DNA of 64,000 nucleotides, from NCBI GenBank assembly GCA_937897625.1, contig CALCNZ010000107.1, positions 1 through 64,000 of the forward strand, in the 5' to 3' direction. A program made the translations under genes and the position numbers. Of this stretch, positions 34,761-43,385 are shown piece by piece. Origin of the DNA: an uncultured Flavobacteriales bacterium. GTDB lineage: Bacteria > Bacteroidota > Bacteroidia > Flavobacteriales_D > Sanyastnellaceae. Position 1 is the first letter of the stretch. Every line of letters starts with the position of its first letter. The notes under the pieces were generated by a model. That model had not been told where the DNA came from. It did no database searches and worked only from the letters and a program-made list of their open reading frames with translations.

Positions 34761-35417
34761 TTATTTGGAACCAGATTCCAAAGTAGTCACCATGTTAAAT
34801 TGGAAAATATTCTTGTCGCGGAACACATCAATTACTTGCTCTACCTTTTCGTAGTCTGTTGTTCCGTCTGCTTTAATTGCGTAACGTAACGCTTTATCGC
34901 CTTTGATGTCCTTAGGTTCTAAACCATGTTTTTCGGCATCGGCCATAAAGGCTTCGTAACCACTCTGAATCCAATCTCCCAATTCACCATTAATAGAATC
35001 GGTAGGGATACCAGGGGTTTGTGCGTCAAGTGCTGCTCTTGTTTTTTCGTCGGCACTTAAGTACTGACTTAGATTGTTCAACGGCATACCGCACATACCT
35101 AACAAAGCGAATTTTCGCGCCTCATCTTCGGTAAGTTTTAATTCCGGATGTCTTTGAACCATTCGTGATAACATTTCTCTACGAATGTCCTTACCCGCAA
35201 GGTCGAAGAAAACTCTTCCCTTATCGTCAACTGTAATCTGCATTACTTTCTCTGGCAACAACAATTCAGATGTTGCAGAGGGAACGTCAACAATTACAGG
35301 TTCATTCGGACGGAACTTCGCGGTGAGGATAAAGAATGTTACCAACAAGAAACCAAGGTCAACCATCGGCGTCATATCCAAACTTGGAGCGCTTTTGGGC
35401 ATCTTGATTTTCGACAT
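34761..35417 (-). CDS. exbD: ExbD/TolR-family biopolymer transport protein (first copy)
   Basis: A 218-residue protein with SLDMTPMVDLGFLLVTFFILTAKF, the proton-conducting helix with its Asp. The periplasmic domain includes VMQITVDDKGRVFFDL and the C-terminal ALRYAIKADGTTDYEKVEQVIDV segment typical of ExbD. It contains a middle insert of about 70 residues relative to E. coli ExbD (141 residues). It is placed 35 bp after exbB. It forms the motor that drives TonB. Confidence 0.93.
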   Translation of the reverse strand: MSKIKMPKSAPSLDMTPMVDLGFLLVTFFILTAKFRPNEPVIVDVPSATSELLLPEKVMQITVDDKGRVFFDLAGKDIRREMLSRMVQRHPELKLTEDEARKFALLGMCGMPLNNLSQYLSADEKTRAALDAQTPGIPTDSINGELGDWIQSGYEAFMADAEKHGLEPKDIKGDKALRYAIKADGTTDYEKVEQVIDVFRDKNIFQFNMVTTLESGSK

Positions 35418-35452
35418 ATTCTTAAATATTAATAATTAAGTAAAAACTTGAA

Positions 35453-36274
35453 TTAGTGCTTTGAAGCAAATGTTTGAGTAACTGTGAAGTTAGCTTCATC
35501 CATTGCGAATGTCATGCTATCAATACGTGTATTGAAGAAGTTGTAAAGGATAATTGCAATTGCAGATGCCATGATACCCAAGAACGTGTTGATCAAGGCT
35601 TCAGAAATACCTAATGAAAGTGCAGTTGCATCTGGAGCTCCAGCAGTTGCCATAGCTTCGAAAGATGAAATCATACCCTTTACTGTTCCTAAAAGTCCAA
35701 CAAGTACTCCTAAAGATCCGCAAGTAGATAGGATAACCAAGTTCTTAGACAACATAGGTAACTCTAAAGCTGTAGCTTCTTCCAACTCTTGCTTAATTGC
35801 AGTTACTTTCGCTTCTTTGTCTAATTCTGTGTTTTCAGACATGTCGCGGTATTTCAAAAGACCTGCACGCAATACAGCTGCTACAGAACCTCTTTGCTTG
35901 TCGCAAGCTGCAAGTGCCCCGTTAACATCTCCATTAGCCAACATCTTACGAACGTTGTGAACAAATGTAGAAACGCTACCTTTTCCTTTAGCCATCATAA
36001 TGCTAATGAAACGCTCAATGAAGAAAATAATTACAATCAAGTTAACCGCGATAAGAATAGGTACAATGAATCCACCTTTGTGAACAGTTCCTAATACGTT
36101 TAATGGGTGACCTTTTACAGGGTCTCCACCTTCGAAGTTTGCAGTGTCACCCAATACAAAGGTGAATAATGCCCATCCGGTTAACAAAGCAATTGGAATT
36201 GCGATGTAAGGAAAAATTGAACTGAAGTTAAAGCCGTTTTCTTGCTTAACTGTAGGACTTGCTTTTTTGTTCAT
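35453..36274 (-). CDS. exbB: MotA/TolQ/ExbB-family proton channel protein
   Basis: A 273-residue inner-membrane protein. Transmembrane segments are FPYIAIPIALLTGWALFTF, FIVPILIAVNLIVIIFFIERF, LVILSTCGSLGVLVGLLGTVKGMI and LINTFLGIMASAIAIILYNFF. The long cytoplasmic loop has ALAACDKQRGSVAAVLRAGLLKY, and the GLLGTVKGMISSFEAMA signature is diagnostic of the family. It heads the four-gene Exb-TonB operon. A TATTTTCG box at 36311-36318 on the minus strand may be the promoter. Confidence 0.94.
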   Translation of the reverse strand: MNKKASPTVKQENGFNFSSIFPYIAIPIALLTGWALFTFVLGDTANFEGGDPVKGHPLNVLGTVHKGGFIVPILIAVNLIVIIFFIERFISIMMAKGKGSVSTFVHNVRKMLANGDVNGALAACDKQRGSVAAVLRAGLLKYRDMSENTELDKEAKVTAIKQELEEATALELPMLSKNLVILSTCGSLGVLVGLLGTVKGMISSFEAMATAGAPDATALSLGISEALINTFLGIMASAIAIILYNFFNTRIDSMTFAMDEANFTVTQTFASKH

Positions 36275-36394
36275 GACTGTTAAATTAATTTTCTGTTTTT
36301 ATTCGGGCAACGAAAATAAGGAAGTTTGTTCAATTTTGAACACCGCTTCGAAATCTTCATCTTTCGTTAACGTTTCACAAGAATAACGATTCAA

Positions 36395-36413
36395 CCTTTC
36401 AATATTTGAAAGG
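36395..36413. promoter_or_regulatory. Perfect 8-bp inverted repeat upstream of exbB
   Basis: CCTTTCAA-TAT-TTGAAAGG in the 194-bp gap between exbB and ftsX. It lies about 77 bp upstream of the probable exbB -7 box on the minus strand. It may be an operator (for instance for metal control of TonB) or a weak hairpin; nothing in the sequence decides. The rest of the gap contains only AT-rich sequence and no convincing ORF with a start. Confidence 0.35.
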
Positions 36414-36468
36414 ATATATTTTCGGTCGGAATTCTTATGATTAAGGCAGCCTTTTCCAAAGGAACGGC

Positions 36469-37335
36469 TTAGTACATCTGATGCAATTTCGCTCGAACGA
36501 AACGGCTTACTGTGATATAAGTACTGAAAACACCTACCACTACACTCAGTGAAATAAGCAGAATACCCAACTTCCAGAACCCACCACCATCGAGCAATAT
36601 CTGAATAATGTCTGTAAGCGATTGCTGGTTGAAATATAAAATCAATGATATAGAAAGCCACGCTATGGTTGAAGAAAGGATGGCGTTCTTCAGGCTCTGC
36701 CATAAAAACGGACGTTTAATAAACCACGGTGTTGCGCCCACCAACTGCATGCTGCGGATGATTAGTCGCTGAGAAGAAATTGCCAATTCAACCGTATTCA
36801 TAATAATGAAGGCTGAAATAATCAAGAATAAAATCACAATGCCACCAATGATAGCGCCCCATTTCGAGATGTTCTCGTTCACCGATTGAAGTAGCGTTTT
36901 CTCGTAACCAACATCTTTTATTAGTGGATTCAGTTTACAAGATTCTACAAAGGCATCTACGGTAGGACCATCGGCCTTTTCCGGATTAATCTGAACATCT
37001 ATCGATGCGGGAAGCGGGTTGTATCCGAGCACTTGAACGAAGTCTTCTCCAATTTCCTTGCTGTATTCGGCTTCGGCCTGCTCGCTTGAAGTATAAGAAA
37101 CCTGGGAGGCGATGCCGCCTCCCTCGATTTCCTTTTTAAAACTTAATATTTGTTCTTCGCTCACGCCTTCATTCAATAACAATTGCACGGTAAACTGCGA
37201 TCGAATGTGATCTGAAACCTGCAACGCCACCAAATAGAATACTAAGAATATTCCAACCATTAGCAACACCAACGTAGATCCTGCAAATGCAGAGATTCGC
37301 GATATGCTGCTGGCTGAAGTACGAACGAATTGCAT
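36469..37335 (-). CDS. ftsX: Cell-division ABC permease FtsX
   Basis: A 288-residue membrane protein. One transmembrane helix near the N-terminus (STLVLLMVGIFLVFYLVALQV), then a periplasmic domain (about 55-155), then three more helices. The GIVILFLIISAFIIMNTVELAISSQR and IRSMQLVGATPWFIKRPFL segments are conserved in FtsX. With FtsE it controls peptidoglycan hydrolases at division. The ATPase gene ftsE is not adjacent, which is common in Bacteroidota. It lies 4 bp after the FKBP gene and so closes a mltD-FKBP-ftsX operon of envelope genes. Confidence 0.92.
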   Translation of the reverse strand: MQFVRTSASSISRISAFAGSTLVLLMVGIFLVFYLVALQVSDHIRSQFTVQLLLNEGVSEEQILSFKKEIEGGGIASQVSYTSSEQAEAEYSKEIGEDFVQVLGYNPLPASIDVQINPEKADGPTVDAFVESCKLNPLIKDVGYEKTLLQSVNENISKWGAIIGGIVILFLIISAFIIMNTVELAISSQRLIIRSMQLVGATPWFIKRPFLWQSLKNAILSSTIAWLSISLILYFNQQSLTDIIQILLDGGGFWKLGILLISLSVVVGVFSTYITVSRFVRAKLHQMY

Positions 37336-37339
37336 ATGC

Positions 37340-37786
37340 TTACGAAACAGAAACCACGTGCCCTTTGAAGAATAAATTCTCTCCAGCTAAGGGATGATTA
37401 AAGTCTATTACCACAGAGTTCAACTTAACTTCTTCAACAACACCTTGAACCTGATGTCCTTCTGGTGTTTGCATTGGAATAACTTCTCCTACAGCGAACA
37501 ACTCTTCATCGAATTCGCCATCCTCTTCCATGAAATCACTTTTAGGAAACTCCATGTAATACTCTTCCTGCTCATCTCCGTATGCTTCTGCGCAAGGAAT
37601 GCTAATGCGAAACTCGTCGCCTGCATTCAATCCCGCTAACCCTTTTTCAAACCCCTCAATCATTGGATCAACCTTGAACGTGAATTTCATTGGTCCCTGT
37701 TCCAAGGTAGATTCTACCATTTCTCCGTTTTCATCGTCGATGAAAAGTTCGTAATTCACCTCTACGGTGGCTCCTTCTTTTATCAT
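37340..37786 (-). CDS. SlyD-like FKBP-type peptidyl-prolyl isomerase
   Basis: A 148-residue cytosolic FKBP of the SlyD group. VEVNYELFIDDENGEMVEST opens the FKBP fold, FEKGLAGLNAGDEFRISIPCAEAYGD is the conserved core, and the following segment to about residue 110 is the IF (insert-in-flap) chaperone domain. VVIDFNHPLAGENLFFKGHVV closes the FKBP part. It lacks the His/Cys-rich metal-binding tail of E. coli SlyD. The start overlaps the mltD stop by 4 bp. It may assist folding of exported envelope proteins, an inference from context. Confidence 0.92.
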   Translation of the reverse strand: MIKEGATVEVNYELFIDDENGEMVESTLEQGPMKFTFKVDPMIEGFEKGLAGLNAGDEFRISIPCAEAYGDEQEEYYMEFPKSDFMEEDGEFDEELFAVGEVIPMQTPEGHQVQGVVEEVKLNSVVIDFNHPLAGENLFFKGHVVSVS

Positions 37787-39363
37787 TTCTTTTTGATTTT
37801 AATTTTCTGTCCTATTTGTATTTTGTTCGGGGTTAGCCCCTTGTTTAATTTCACAATTGAATCTACAGATACGTGATTTTTCGAAGCAATACTGGAAAGG
37901 CTATCTCCAGATTTCACAGTATAATAAATAAACTCTTCCTTTGGCGCCGCTGGCTTCGGGGGTGTTGGCTTTGGATCCTCTGCCGGCGTAACAACCTTCG
38001 GCGTGCTCGTAGCGGTAGTGTCTTCCGGCTCGGTAACTTTTGGAATCGTAATGGTCTTCTTAACCTTGACTTTTACTTTTAAGTTCTGACCCGCTTTTAA
38101 AGACGATGATTTCAGCTTGTTCCACTTCTTAATGTCTGAAGATGTAACGCCGTATTTTGTTGATACGCTTTTCAAGGTTTCACCTTTCTTTACTTTGTGC
38201 GTCTTCCACTGGTCTTCCCAGATAATTTTAGTTGTCTCACCAGCGCCGCCCTCAGTTGATGCGGTGTCTGGAATAACAACTTCTGGCTCTGGTTTCTTAA
38301 CCTCGCTCGCTAAATAAATTTCTTTTTCATGAGCCAAGAAATCGCCCACCTTTTCAACCGGCAACATCAAGTAATGTTGTTTCCCATTGTCTGGAATTTC
38401 TTTCAATTTATAGGTGCCGTTCAAATACGTAATCTCTTCAATCGGAAGATTAATACTTTTCGAAACCACTTCGAAATCTACACGTGCAGTCACGTGAATG
38501 GTGTCTGTTTCGAAATAAGACATAGACGCCTTCTTCGCAAAGATGTTGTGCTCCGTAGAGTAGTTCATGATGTAATTCACCGCAATAAATGCAGGGACAT
38601 ATCCTTGTGTTTCTTTTGGAAGGAACTGCTTGATGGCCCAAAAATCTTTCTTTCCGTTTGCACGACGTATAGCTTTATTCACGTTACCAGGACCGCTGTT
38701 GTAAGCAGCTAAAGCAAGATTCCAATCGCCGAAAGTGTTGTATAAAAAACGCAAGTATTTGCAAGCTGCTTCGGTTTCTTTAATTGGATCGAAACGTTCG
38801 TCTTGGTAACTCGTAATGTCTAAGCCATACATCTTTCCGGTTCCAGGCATGAACTGCCATAAACCCGCTGCACCCGCTCTAGAAATAGCAGTCGGATTCA
38901 ACGCAGATTCCACAATGGCCAAATATTTCAATTCAAGTGGAATGTTATATTTCGCAAGTGCGTCTTCAATCAGTGGAAAATACAATTGTGAGAGACCTAA
39001 GACTTTCGCAGTTACATCTCTTCTTCTAACCGAATAAAGCGCTATGAAATCGCGCACATTTTCATTGTAGATTAAATCAAACGGACTTTCTCTGTCCAAG
39101 ACTTTCATGCGCTCACGCGTTAGGTCTTCCGGAAAAGAAGGGATTAAATCGGCTGGATAATCGTATGCGTTTTGAATGTCGGGATCTGAGGAAAAACAAA
39201 AGTGATTCAAATAACTCGCTACAAGCATTCTATCAATTTCGTCAATCTCTTCTTTCTTCAATCCCGCCACCTGACGATCTTGTAGCGTGTCTTTTGGAAT
39301 ATCGAAGGCCAATACGCTCCAAAACGAAAGCACGCCCAGTAATGCTGCAACTAATTTTTTCAT
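37783..39363 (-). CDS. mltD: MltD-like lytic transglycosylase with LysM domains
   Basis: A 526-residue exported peptidoglycan lyase. The signal peptide is MKKLVAALLGVLSFWSVLA. The SLT domain (about 125-245) has the catalytic Glu in LAIVESALNPTAISRAGAAG, followed by LWQFMPGTGKMYGLDIT and LAAYNSGPGNVNKAI. Two LysM domains follow: HKVKKGETLKSVSTKYGV near 385-430 and YTVKSGDSLSSIASKNHV near 480-525, joined by a Pro/Thr-rich linker. Unlike E. coli MltD there is no obvious lipobox. It heads the operon with an FKBP and FtsX. Confidence 0.94.
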   Translation of the reverse strand: MKKLVAALLGVLSFWSVLAFDIPKDTLQDRQVAGLKKEEIDEIDRMLVASYLNHFCFSSDPDIQNAYDYPADLIPSFPEDLTRERMKVLDRESPFDLIYNENVRDFIALYSVRRRDVTAKVLGLSQLYFPLIEDALAKYNIPLELKYLAIVESALNPTAISRAGAAGLWQFMPGTGKMYGLDITSYQDERFDPIKETEAACKYLRFLYNTFGDWNLALAAYNSGPGNVNKAIRRANGKKDFWAIKQFLPKETQGYVPAFIAVNYIMNYSTEHNIFAKKASMSYFETDTIHVTARVDFEVVSKSINLPIEEITYLNGTYKLKEIPDNGKQHYLMLPVEKVGDFLAHEKEIYLASEVKKPEPEVVIPDTASTEGGAGETTKIIWEDQWKTHKVKKGETLKSVSTKYGVTSSDIKKWNKLKSSSLKAGQNLKVKVKVKKTITIPKVTEPEDTTATSTPKVVTPAEDPKPTPPKPAAPKEEFIYYTVKSGDSLSSIASKNHVSVDSIVKLNKGLTPNKIQIGQKIKIKKK

Positions 39364-39380
39364 GATTTCCCTTTATAAAT

Positions 39381-39438
39381 AGGGCAACAAGGTTTTAAGC
39401 CGTTTATTGCCCTTTCATTTCGGATACAATTTCCGAAA
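39381..39438. other. Inverted repeats in the mltD-gatA gap
   Basis: The 144-bp gap 39364-39507 holds AGGGCAA (39381-39387) paired with TTGCCCT (39407-39413), and TTTCGGA (39418-39424) paired with TCCGAAA (39432-39438). Either may help end the gatA transcript or lie in the mltD promoter, but neither has a good T run on the minus strand. No gene is seen here. Confidence 0.35.
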
Positions 39439-39507
39439 AAAATGCATTATTTCCAATCTTGGAAAAACACAATTGTGAACACTCTGTTAGGGAAAAACTC
39501 GCCAAAC

Positions 39508-40926
39508 CTACGATAACAAGGCTTCTAGCGATTTTGAAAACGCGAACAAATCGTTGTCCTCCTTGTGGCGAGCAGTAACTTGAATACCGAAAGGTAAACC
39601 CGTAGTGGATTCTTTTCCACATGGAATAGAAATCGCTGGATTACCTGTAAGGTTCGCGTGAACCGTAAAGATGTCCTGCATGTACATGGAAATCGGATCC
39701 TTCGATTTAGCACCAAACTCAAAGGCAACATCGGTACACGTTGGGGAAAGTAAAAAATCGTATTGATCGAAAATAGCTTTCGTCTTTTCCTGCAACACAC
39801 GTCGAACGCGCTGTCCTGTTCCGTAATAAGCGTCTATGTATCCTGAACTCAAAACGAAAGAGCCCAACAAAATTCTTCGCTTCACTTCACGACCAAAGCC
39901 TTCTGTTCTGCTTTTTCTGTAGGTGTCGTCAATGCCCTTCGCTTCTTTGCTTCTGTATCCATAGTTAATGCCATCGAAACGCGCTAAGTTGGAAGAGGCT
40001 TCCGCTGTGGTCAGCACGTAATACGCGGGAACCATATAATCTAAATACGGAAACGATATCGGTTCAACGGTGTAACCTTCAGACTTCAATTTATCTAAAA
40101 TTGAGTTGATGCGTTCACGAATTTCCGGATGAACAGCTTCGCTTTCAACTGCCTCTTTCAAATAGGCAATCTTAGGCTTCTCTTCTTTGGAAACCGCACC
40201 AGGCAAAGCTTCCAACAGTGTAGTGCTGTCGTAAGCGTCTGGTCCACCAATCACTTTCAACAAAAGTTCAGCGTCTTCGATACTCTTAGTCATAGGACCA
40301 ATCTGATCGAAACTCGAAGCGTAAGCTATGAGTCCGTATCTGGAAACCGCACCGTACGTGGGCTTCATGCCTACGATACCTGTGAAAGAAGCGGGCTGAC
40401 GAATAGATCCTCCTGTGTCACTTCCCAAAGCGGCAAGGCATAAATCAGCAGCAACAGCCGCAGATGCGCCGCCCGAAGAACCACCAGGAACACAATTTTC
40501 ATTCAGCGGGTTCTTCACCGCGCCGTAGTATGATGTTTCGTTGGAAGAACCCATTGCGAACTCGTCGCAATTCAATCTTCCAATGATAATGGCGTCTTCC
40601 GCTAATATTCGTTCTACAACGGTTGCACTGTATAACGATTCAAATCCTTCGAGGATTTTTGAAGATGCCGAAACTTTATGATTTTTATAACAGATGTTAT
40701 CCTTAATGGCAATCACCATTCCCGCAAGTTTCCCTGCAGTTCCATTGTCTATTTTTTGTTGAATTTCTTCCGCTTGAACAAGGGCTTCATTGCCCCAAAC
40801 TTCAAGAAACGCATTCAAATTCTTGCGCGCTTCAATGTTCTGAAGGTAGTGTGAAACAACGTTTTTTAACGTAATGGATTTTGAGGAAAGCTCGGTCTGA
40901 ACTTCCTTCAAGGAATGAAACACCAT
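39508..40926 (-). CDS. gatA: Aspartyl/glutamyl-tRNA amidotransferase subunit A
   Basis: Amidase subunit that releases ammonia from glutamine for making Gln-tRNA(Gln) or Asn-tRNA(Asn). The amidase-signature triad is visible: Lys in AIKDNICYKNHKVSA, and cis-Ser and Ser in PGGSSGGASAAVAADL with GSDTGGSIRQPASFTG. The length of 472 is normal. It lies 12 bp after tatA in an operon. The other subunits are apart: gatC is at 54.8 kb and gatB is not in the window. Confidence 0.96.
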   Translation of the reverse strand: MVFHSLKEVQTELSSKSITLKNVVSHYLQNIEARKNLNAFLEVWGNEALVQAEEIQQKIDNGTAGKLAGMVIAIKDNICYKNHKVSASSKILEGFESLYSATVVERILAEDAIIIGRLNCDEFAMGSSNETSYYGAVKNPLNENCVPGGSSGGASAAVAADLCLAALGSDTGGSIRQPASFTGIVGMKPTYGAVSRYGLIAYASSFDQIGPMTKSIEDAELLLKVIGGPDAYDSTTLLEALPGAVSKEEKPKIAYLKEAVESEAVHPEIRERINSILDKLKSEGYTVEPISFPYLDYMVPAYYVLTTAEASSNLARFDGINYGYRSKEAKGIDDTYRKSRTEGFGREVKRRILLGSFVLSSGYIDAYYGTGQRVRRVLQEKTKAIFDQYDFLLSPTCTDVAFEFGAKSKDPISMYMQDIFTVHANLTGNPAISIPCGKESTTGLPFGIQVTARHKEDNDLFAFSKSLEALLS

Positions 40927-40938
40927 TGGAAATAGATG

Positions 40939-41115
40939 TTATTTATTCTCGATCTTGTCTGATTCAGAAGAAGATCCTTCGCCTTTGCTAGCGTCTTTGA
41001 ATTCCTTCATTCCTTTTCCTAGACCACGCATCAATTCTGGAATTTTCTTACCTCCGAAAAGAAGAAGAACGACTGCAAGAATCAATATTATCTCGGTTGT
41101 ACCTAGCTTACCCAT
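40939..41115 (-). CDS. tatA: Twin-arginine translocase subunit TatA
   Basis: A 58-residue protein easily missed for its size. [20 protein letters not shown] is a short N-terminal transmembrane helix, followed by the hinge [20 protein letters not shown], which is the conserved TatA motif FGxxKxPELxxxLGxxxxxFK, and an acidic/Ser tail. TatA oligomers form the passage for folded Tat substrates. It lies directly before gatA, an arrangement common in Bacteroidota. A TATATTTG promoter box is 20 nt upstream. TatC is not in this window. Confidence 0.93.
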   Translation of the reverse strand: MGKLGTTEIILILAVVLLLFGGKKIPELMRGLGKGMKEFKDASKGEGSSSESDKIENK

Positions 41116-41135
41116 AAACTTGTTTTTTAGTTCGA

Positions 41136-41143
41136 CAAATATA
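41136..41143 (-). promoter_or_regulatory. -7 box of the tatA-gatA promoter
   Basis: TATATTTG on the minus strand, an exact TAnnTTTG match, 20 nt upstream of the tatA ATG. Confidence 0.55.
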
Positions 41144-41157
41144 CTACAATCGCAAGG

Positions 41158-42564
41158 TTATAGCGTACTTGGACAAACGAAATTGGTTTTCGGTAAAGCC
41201 GTCTTCGAAATAGCGTTGTATCCACCCGCAATGTCAATGACATTGTGAATTCCACGACCCTTCAAAATACTTGCAGCAATCATACTGCGGTAGCCTCCTG
41301 CGCAATGAATGTAGTTGTTCTCGCCAGATTTGAACGCACTCATGTGGTTGTTCAATTCATGAAGAGGCGCGGTAGTGGCGTTTTCCAGGTGTTCAGCTTG
41401 AAACTCTGTTGGCTTTCGCACGTCTATAATGTTCACTTTTTTGTCGGAAGCCAATTCAGCAAAGACATCCGCTGAAATACTTTCAATCTGATCAATTTCA
41501 TTTCCAGACTTATCCCACGCCTCGAATCCGCCTTCCAAATATCCCACAACTCCGTCGTAGCCTACACGAGCCAGGCGCGTGATGGCTTCTTCTTCTTGAC
41601 CCGGCTCTGTAACCAACGCAATGCGTTGCTTCATGTCTGTGATTAATGTACCTACCCAAGGCGCGAAATCGCCTTTTAAGCCAATGAATATTGATCCCGG
41701 AATGAAGCCTTCGCAAAATACTTGCGGACCGCGAACGTCTAATAACAACACACTTTCATCTTCCATCAATAACGAGAAAGCCTCTACTGACAAGGGTTTC
41801 AGTGAGTTTTGAATCACTTCTTCCAAAGATGAAACGCCCTTTTTGTTCATGGCCACATTCTCAGGGAAATAAAACGGCGGCGGCAATAGACCCGCTGTAA
41901 CTTCCTGAATAAATGCTTCTTTAGTCATGTCTTGCAACGCGTAATTCACTTCCTTCTGATGACCCAACGTATCGAACGTTTCCTTGCTCATGTTCTTTCC
42001 ACAAGCCGATCCAGCGCCGTGTGCAGGATAAACCGTAATGTTGTTATCCAAAGGCATTAACTTATTTCTTAAGCTGTCAAATAAATATCCAGCCAAATCT
42101 TCTTTCGTTAACTCTCCGGCTTTCTGCGCCAAATCTGGTCTTCCTACATCGCCAATGAACAAGGTGTCTCCTGTGAATACTGCCAATTGCTTTCCGTTTT
42201 CATCGCGAAGCAAGTAACACGTGCTTTCCATGGTGTGGCCAGGTGTGTGCAACACTTCAATCGTGCAGCTTCCAACTTGAAGAATTTCTCCGTCGGTTGC
42301 AATGTGTGCGCTAAATTCTGTCTTCGCATTCGGACCGAAAACAATGGTAGCGCCTGTATAGACCTGAAGGTCTAAGTGTCCGCTTACAAAGTCCGCATGA
42401 AAATGCGTTTCTAAAATGTACTTGATCTTCGCGCCCGAAGCGTTCGCTCTGTCTGTGTATGCTTTCGTATCGCGAAGCGGATCAATAATAACGGCTTCGC
42501 CATTGCTTTCAATGTAGTAAGCGCCTTGCGCTAGACAACCGGTGTAGATCTGTTCAATTTTCAT
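41158..42564 (-). CDS. Persulfide dioxygenase-rhodanese fusion (CstB-like)
   Basis: A 468-residue multidomain protein. The N-terminal metallo-beta-lactamase domain (about 1-250) has LETHFHADFVSGHLDL and LHTPGHTMESTCYLL with DTLFIGDVGRPDL, the non-heme iron site of ETHE1/CstB persulfide dioxygenases. A first rhodanese-like domain (about 255-355) lacks a Cys in the active loop (ALVTEPGQEEE) and seems inactive. The C-terminal rhodanese (about 370-460) has the active Cys in IHCAGGYRSM. The order matches staphylococcal CstB, which oxidises persulfides to thiosulfate or sulfite. The stop is 43 bp from tatA. It overlaps the TauE-type gene by 4 bp. Confidence 0.9.
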   Translation of the reverse strand: MKIEQIYTGCLAQGAYYIESNGEAVIIDPLRDTKAYTDRANASGAKIKYILETHFHADFVSGHLDLQVYTGATIVFGPNAKTEFSAHIATDGEILQVGSCTIEVLHTPGHTMESTCYLLRDENGKQLAVFTGDTLFIGDVGRPDLAQKAGELTKEDLAGYLFDSLRNKLMPLDNNITVYPAHGAGSACGKNMSKETFDTLGHQKEVNYALQDMTKEAFIQEVTAGLLPPPFYFPENVAMNKKGVSSLEEVIQNSLKPLSVEAFSLLMEDESVLLLDVRGPQVFCEGFIPGSIFIGLKGDFAPWVGTLITDMKQRIALVTEPGQEEEAITRLARVGYDGVVGYLEGGFEAWDKSGNEIDQIESISADVFAELASDKKVNIIDVRKPTEFQAEHLENATTAPLHELNNHMSAFKSGENNYIHCAGGYRSMIAASILKGRGIHNVIDIAGGYNAISKTALPKTNFVCPSTL

Positions 42565-43340
42565 AGTATCTCAATTATTTCTTTCGTTAACATATACGTT
42601 CCCACGGCCAGCAAAAGTACAACGAACGACTTTCGCAATAGCGCGTCTGACCATTTTTTAGAGAGTAAAGTTCCTGCGATTACACCCACAACCGCTAGCC
42701 CTAAAAAAGGAAGTAATATCGCAAGATTCAGGCTCTTCAATTCCGAGTATGAGACCGCCAAACCCGAGGCTGAATTCAAGGTAATTACGATAAACGTTGA
42801 AGCTATGGCCGCAGACATAGTGGTGTTTCGGTAGGCGTAAATCGCAGGGACAATCAAAAATCCACCGCCGACTCCAATGAGCGATCCTAAAACCCCAACG
42901 AGTGCAGCGTTCAATGCCAATGAAACAAGTCCTTTCCCTTTGTCTTTCTTCGGATTCAAAAGCTTGTAAGCCACAATGTACATAATGGTTACAAACAACA
43001 AAAGCAAAATACTTTGCGTTGAAATTTTCAATCCGAACAATAAAAATTCTTTAGGCAAAATGGGCAACACAAAGAATTTCGTTAACGCTATGAAGACCAT
43101 CGAAACCGTTGCAAACAGCAGTGCTAAGCGCCATTCAATTTCTTTTCGACTTTGAATTCCTCCAACAATTGAACTAAAAAACAAGATTGCATAAGATGAA
43201 ACAACAGCCGATCTTAAATCGAACCCGAACAAATAAACCAGAATAGGTATCGTAAGAATAGCACCGCCGCCGCCAAGAACGCCCAACACAAAGCCCATGA
43301 GCAGTGCTCCAAAAAATCCAAGGGCAATAGTTAGTTCCAT
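42561..43340 (-). CDS. TauE/SafE-family sulfite or anion exporter
   Basis: A 259-residue membrane protein with about eight helices. The family opening FGALLMGFVLGVLGGGGAIL is present, together with its second-half echo LVGVLGSLIGVGGGFLIVPA. The gene overlaps the start of the persulfide dioxygenase-rhodanese gene (ATGA), so it probably exports sulfite, thiosulfate or another sulfur oxyanion formed by that enzyme. The same pairing occurs in cst-type sulfide detoxification loci. The exact substrate is inferred. The promoter box lies 4 nt before the ATG. Confidence 0.9.
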   Translation of the reverse strand: MELTIALGFFGALLMGFVLGVLGGGGAILTIPILVYLFGFDLRSAVVSSYAILFFSSIVGGIQSRKEIEWRLALLFATVSMVFIALTKFFVLPILPKEFLLFGLKISTQSILLLLFVTIMYIVAYKLLNPKKDKGKGLVSLALNAALVGVLGSLIGVGGGFLIVPAIYAYRNTTMSAAIASTFIVITLNSASGLAVSYSELKSLNLAILLPFLGLAVVGVIAGTLLSKKWSDALLRKSFVVLLLAVGTYMLTKEIIEIL

Positions 43341-43344
43341 AATG

Positions 43345-43352
43345 CAAAGATA
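43345..43352 (-). promoter_or_regulatory. -7 box of the TauE/persulfide dioxygenase operon
   Basis: TATCTTTG on the minus strand, an exact TAnnTTTG match, ends 4 nt before the ATG at 43340. A leaderless or nearly leaderless mRNA is expected. Confidence 0.6.
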
Positions 43353-43385
43353 AGGGGGTTCAAAAAAGGCTTGAGGTGATGTTCG

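Noticed and set aside
36299..36703. A 134-residue ORF that covers the exbB-ftsX gap
   Set aside because: Two thirds of it lie in the wrong frame inside ftsX, and the part in the gap has no start codon of its own and no recognisable motif.
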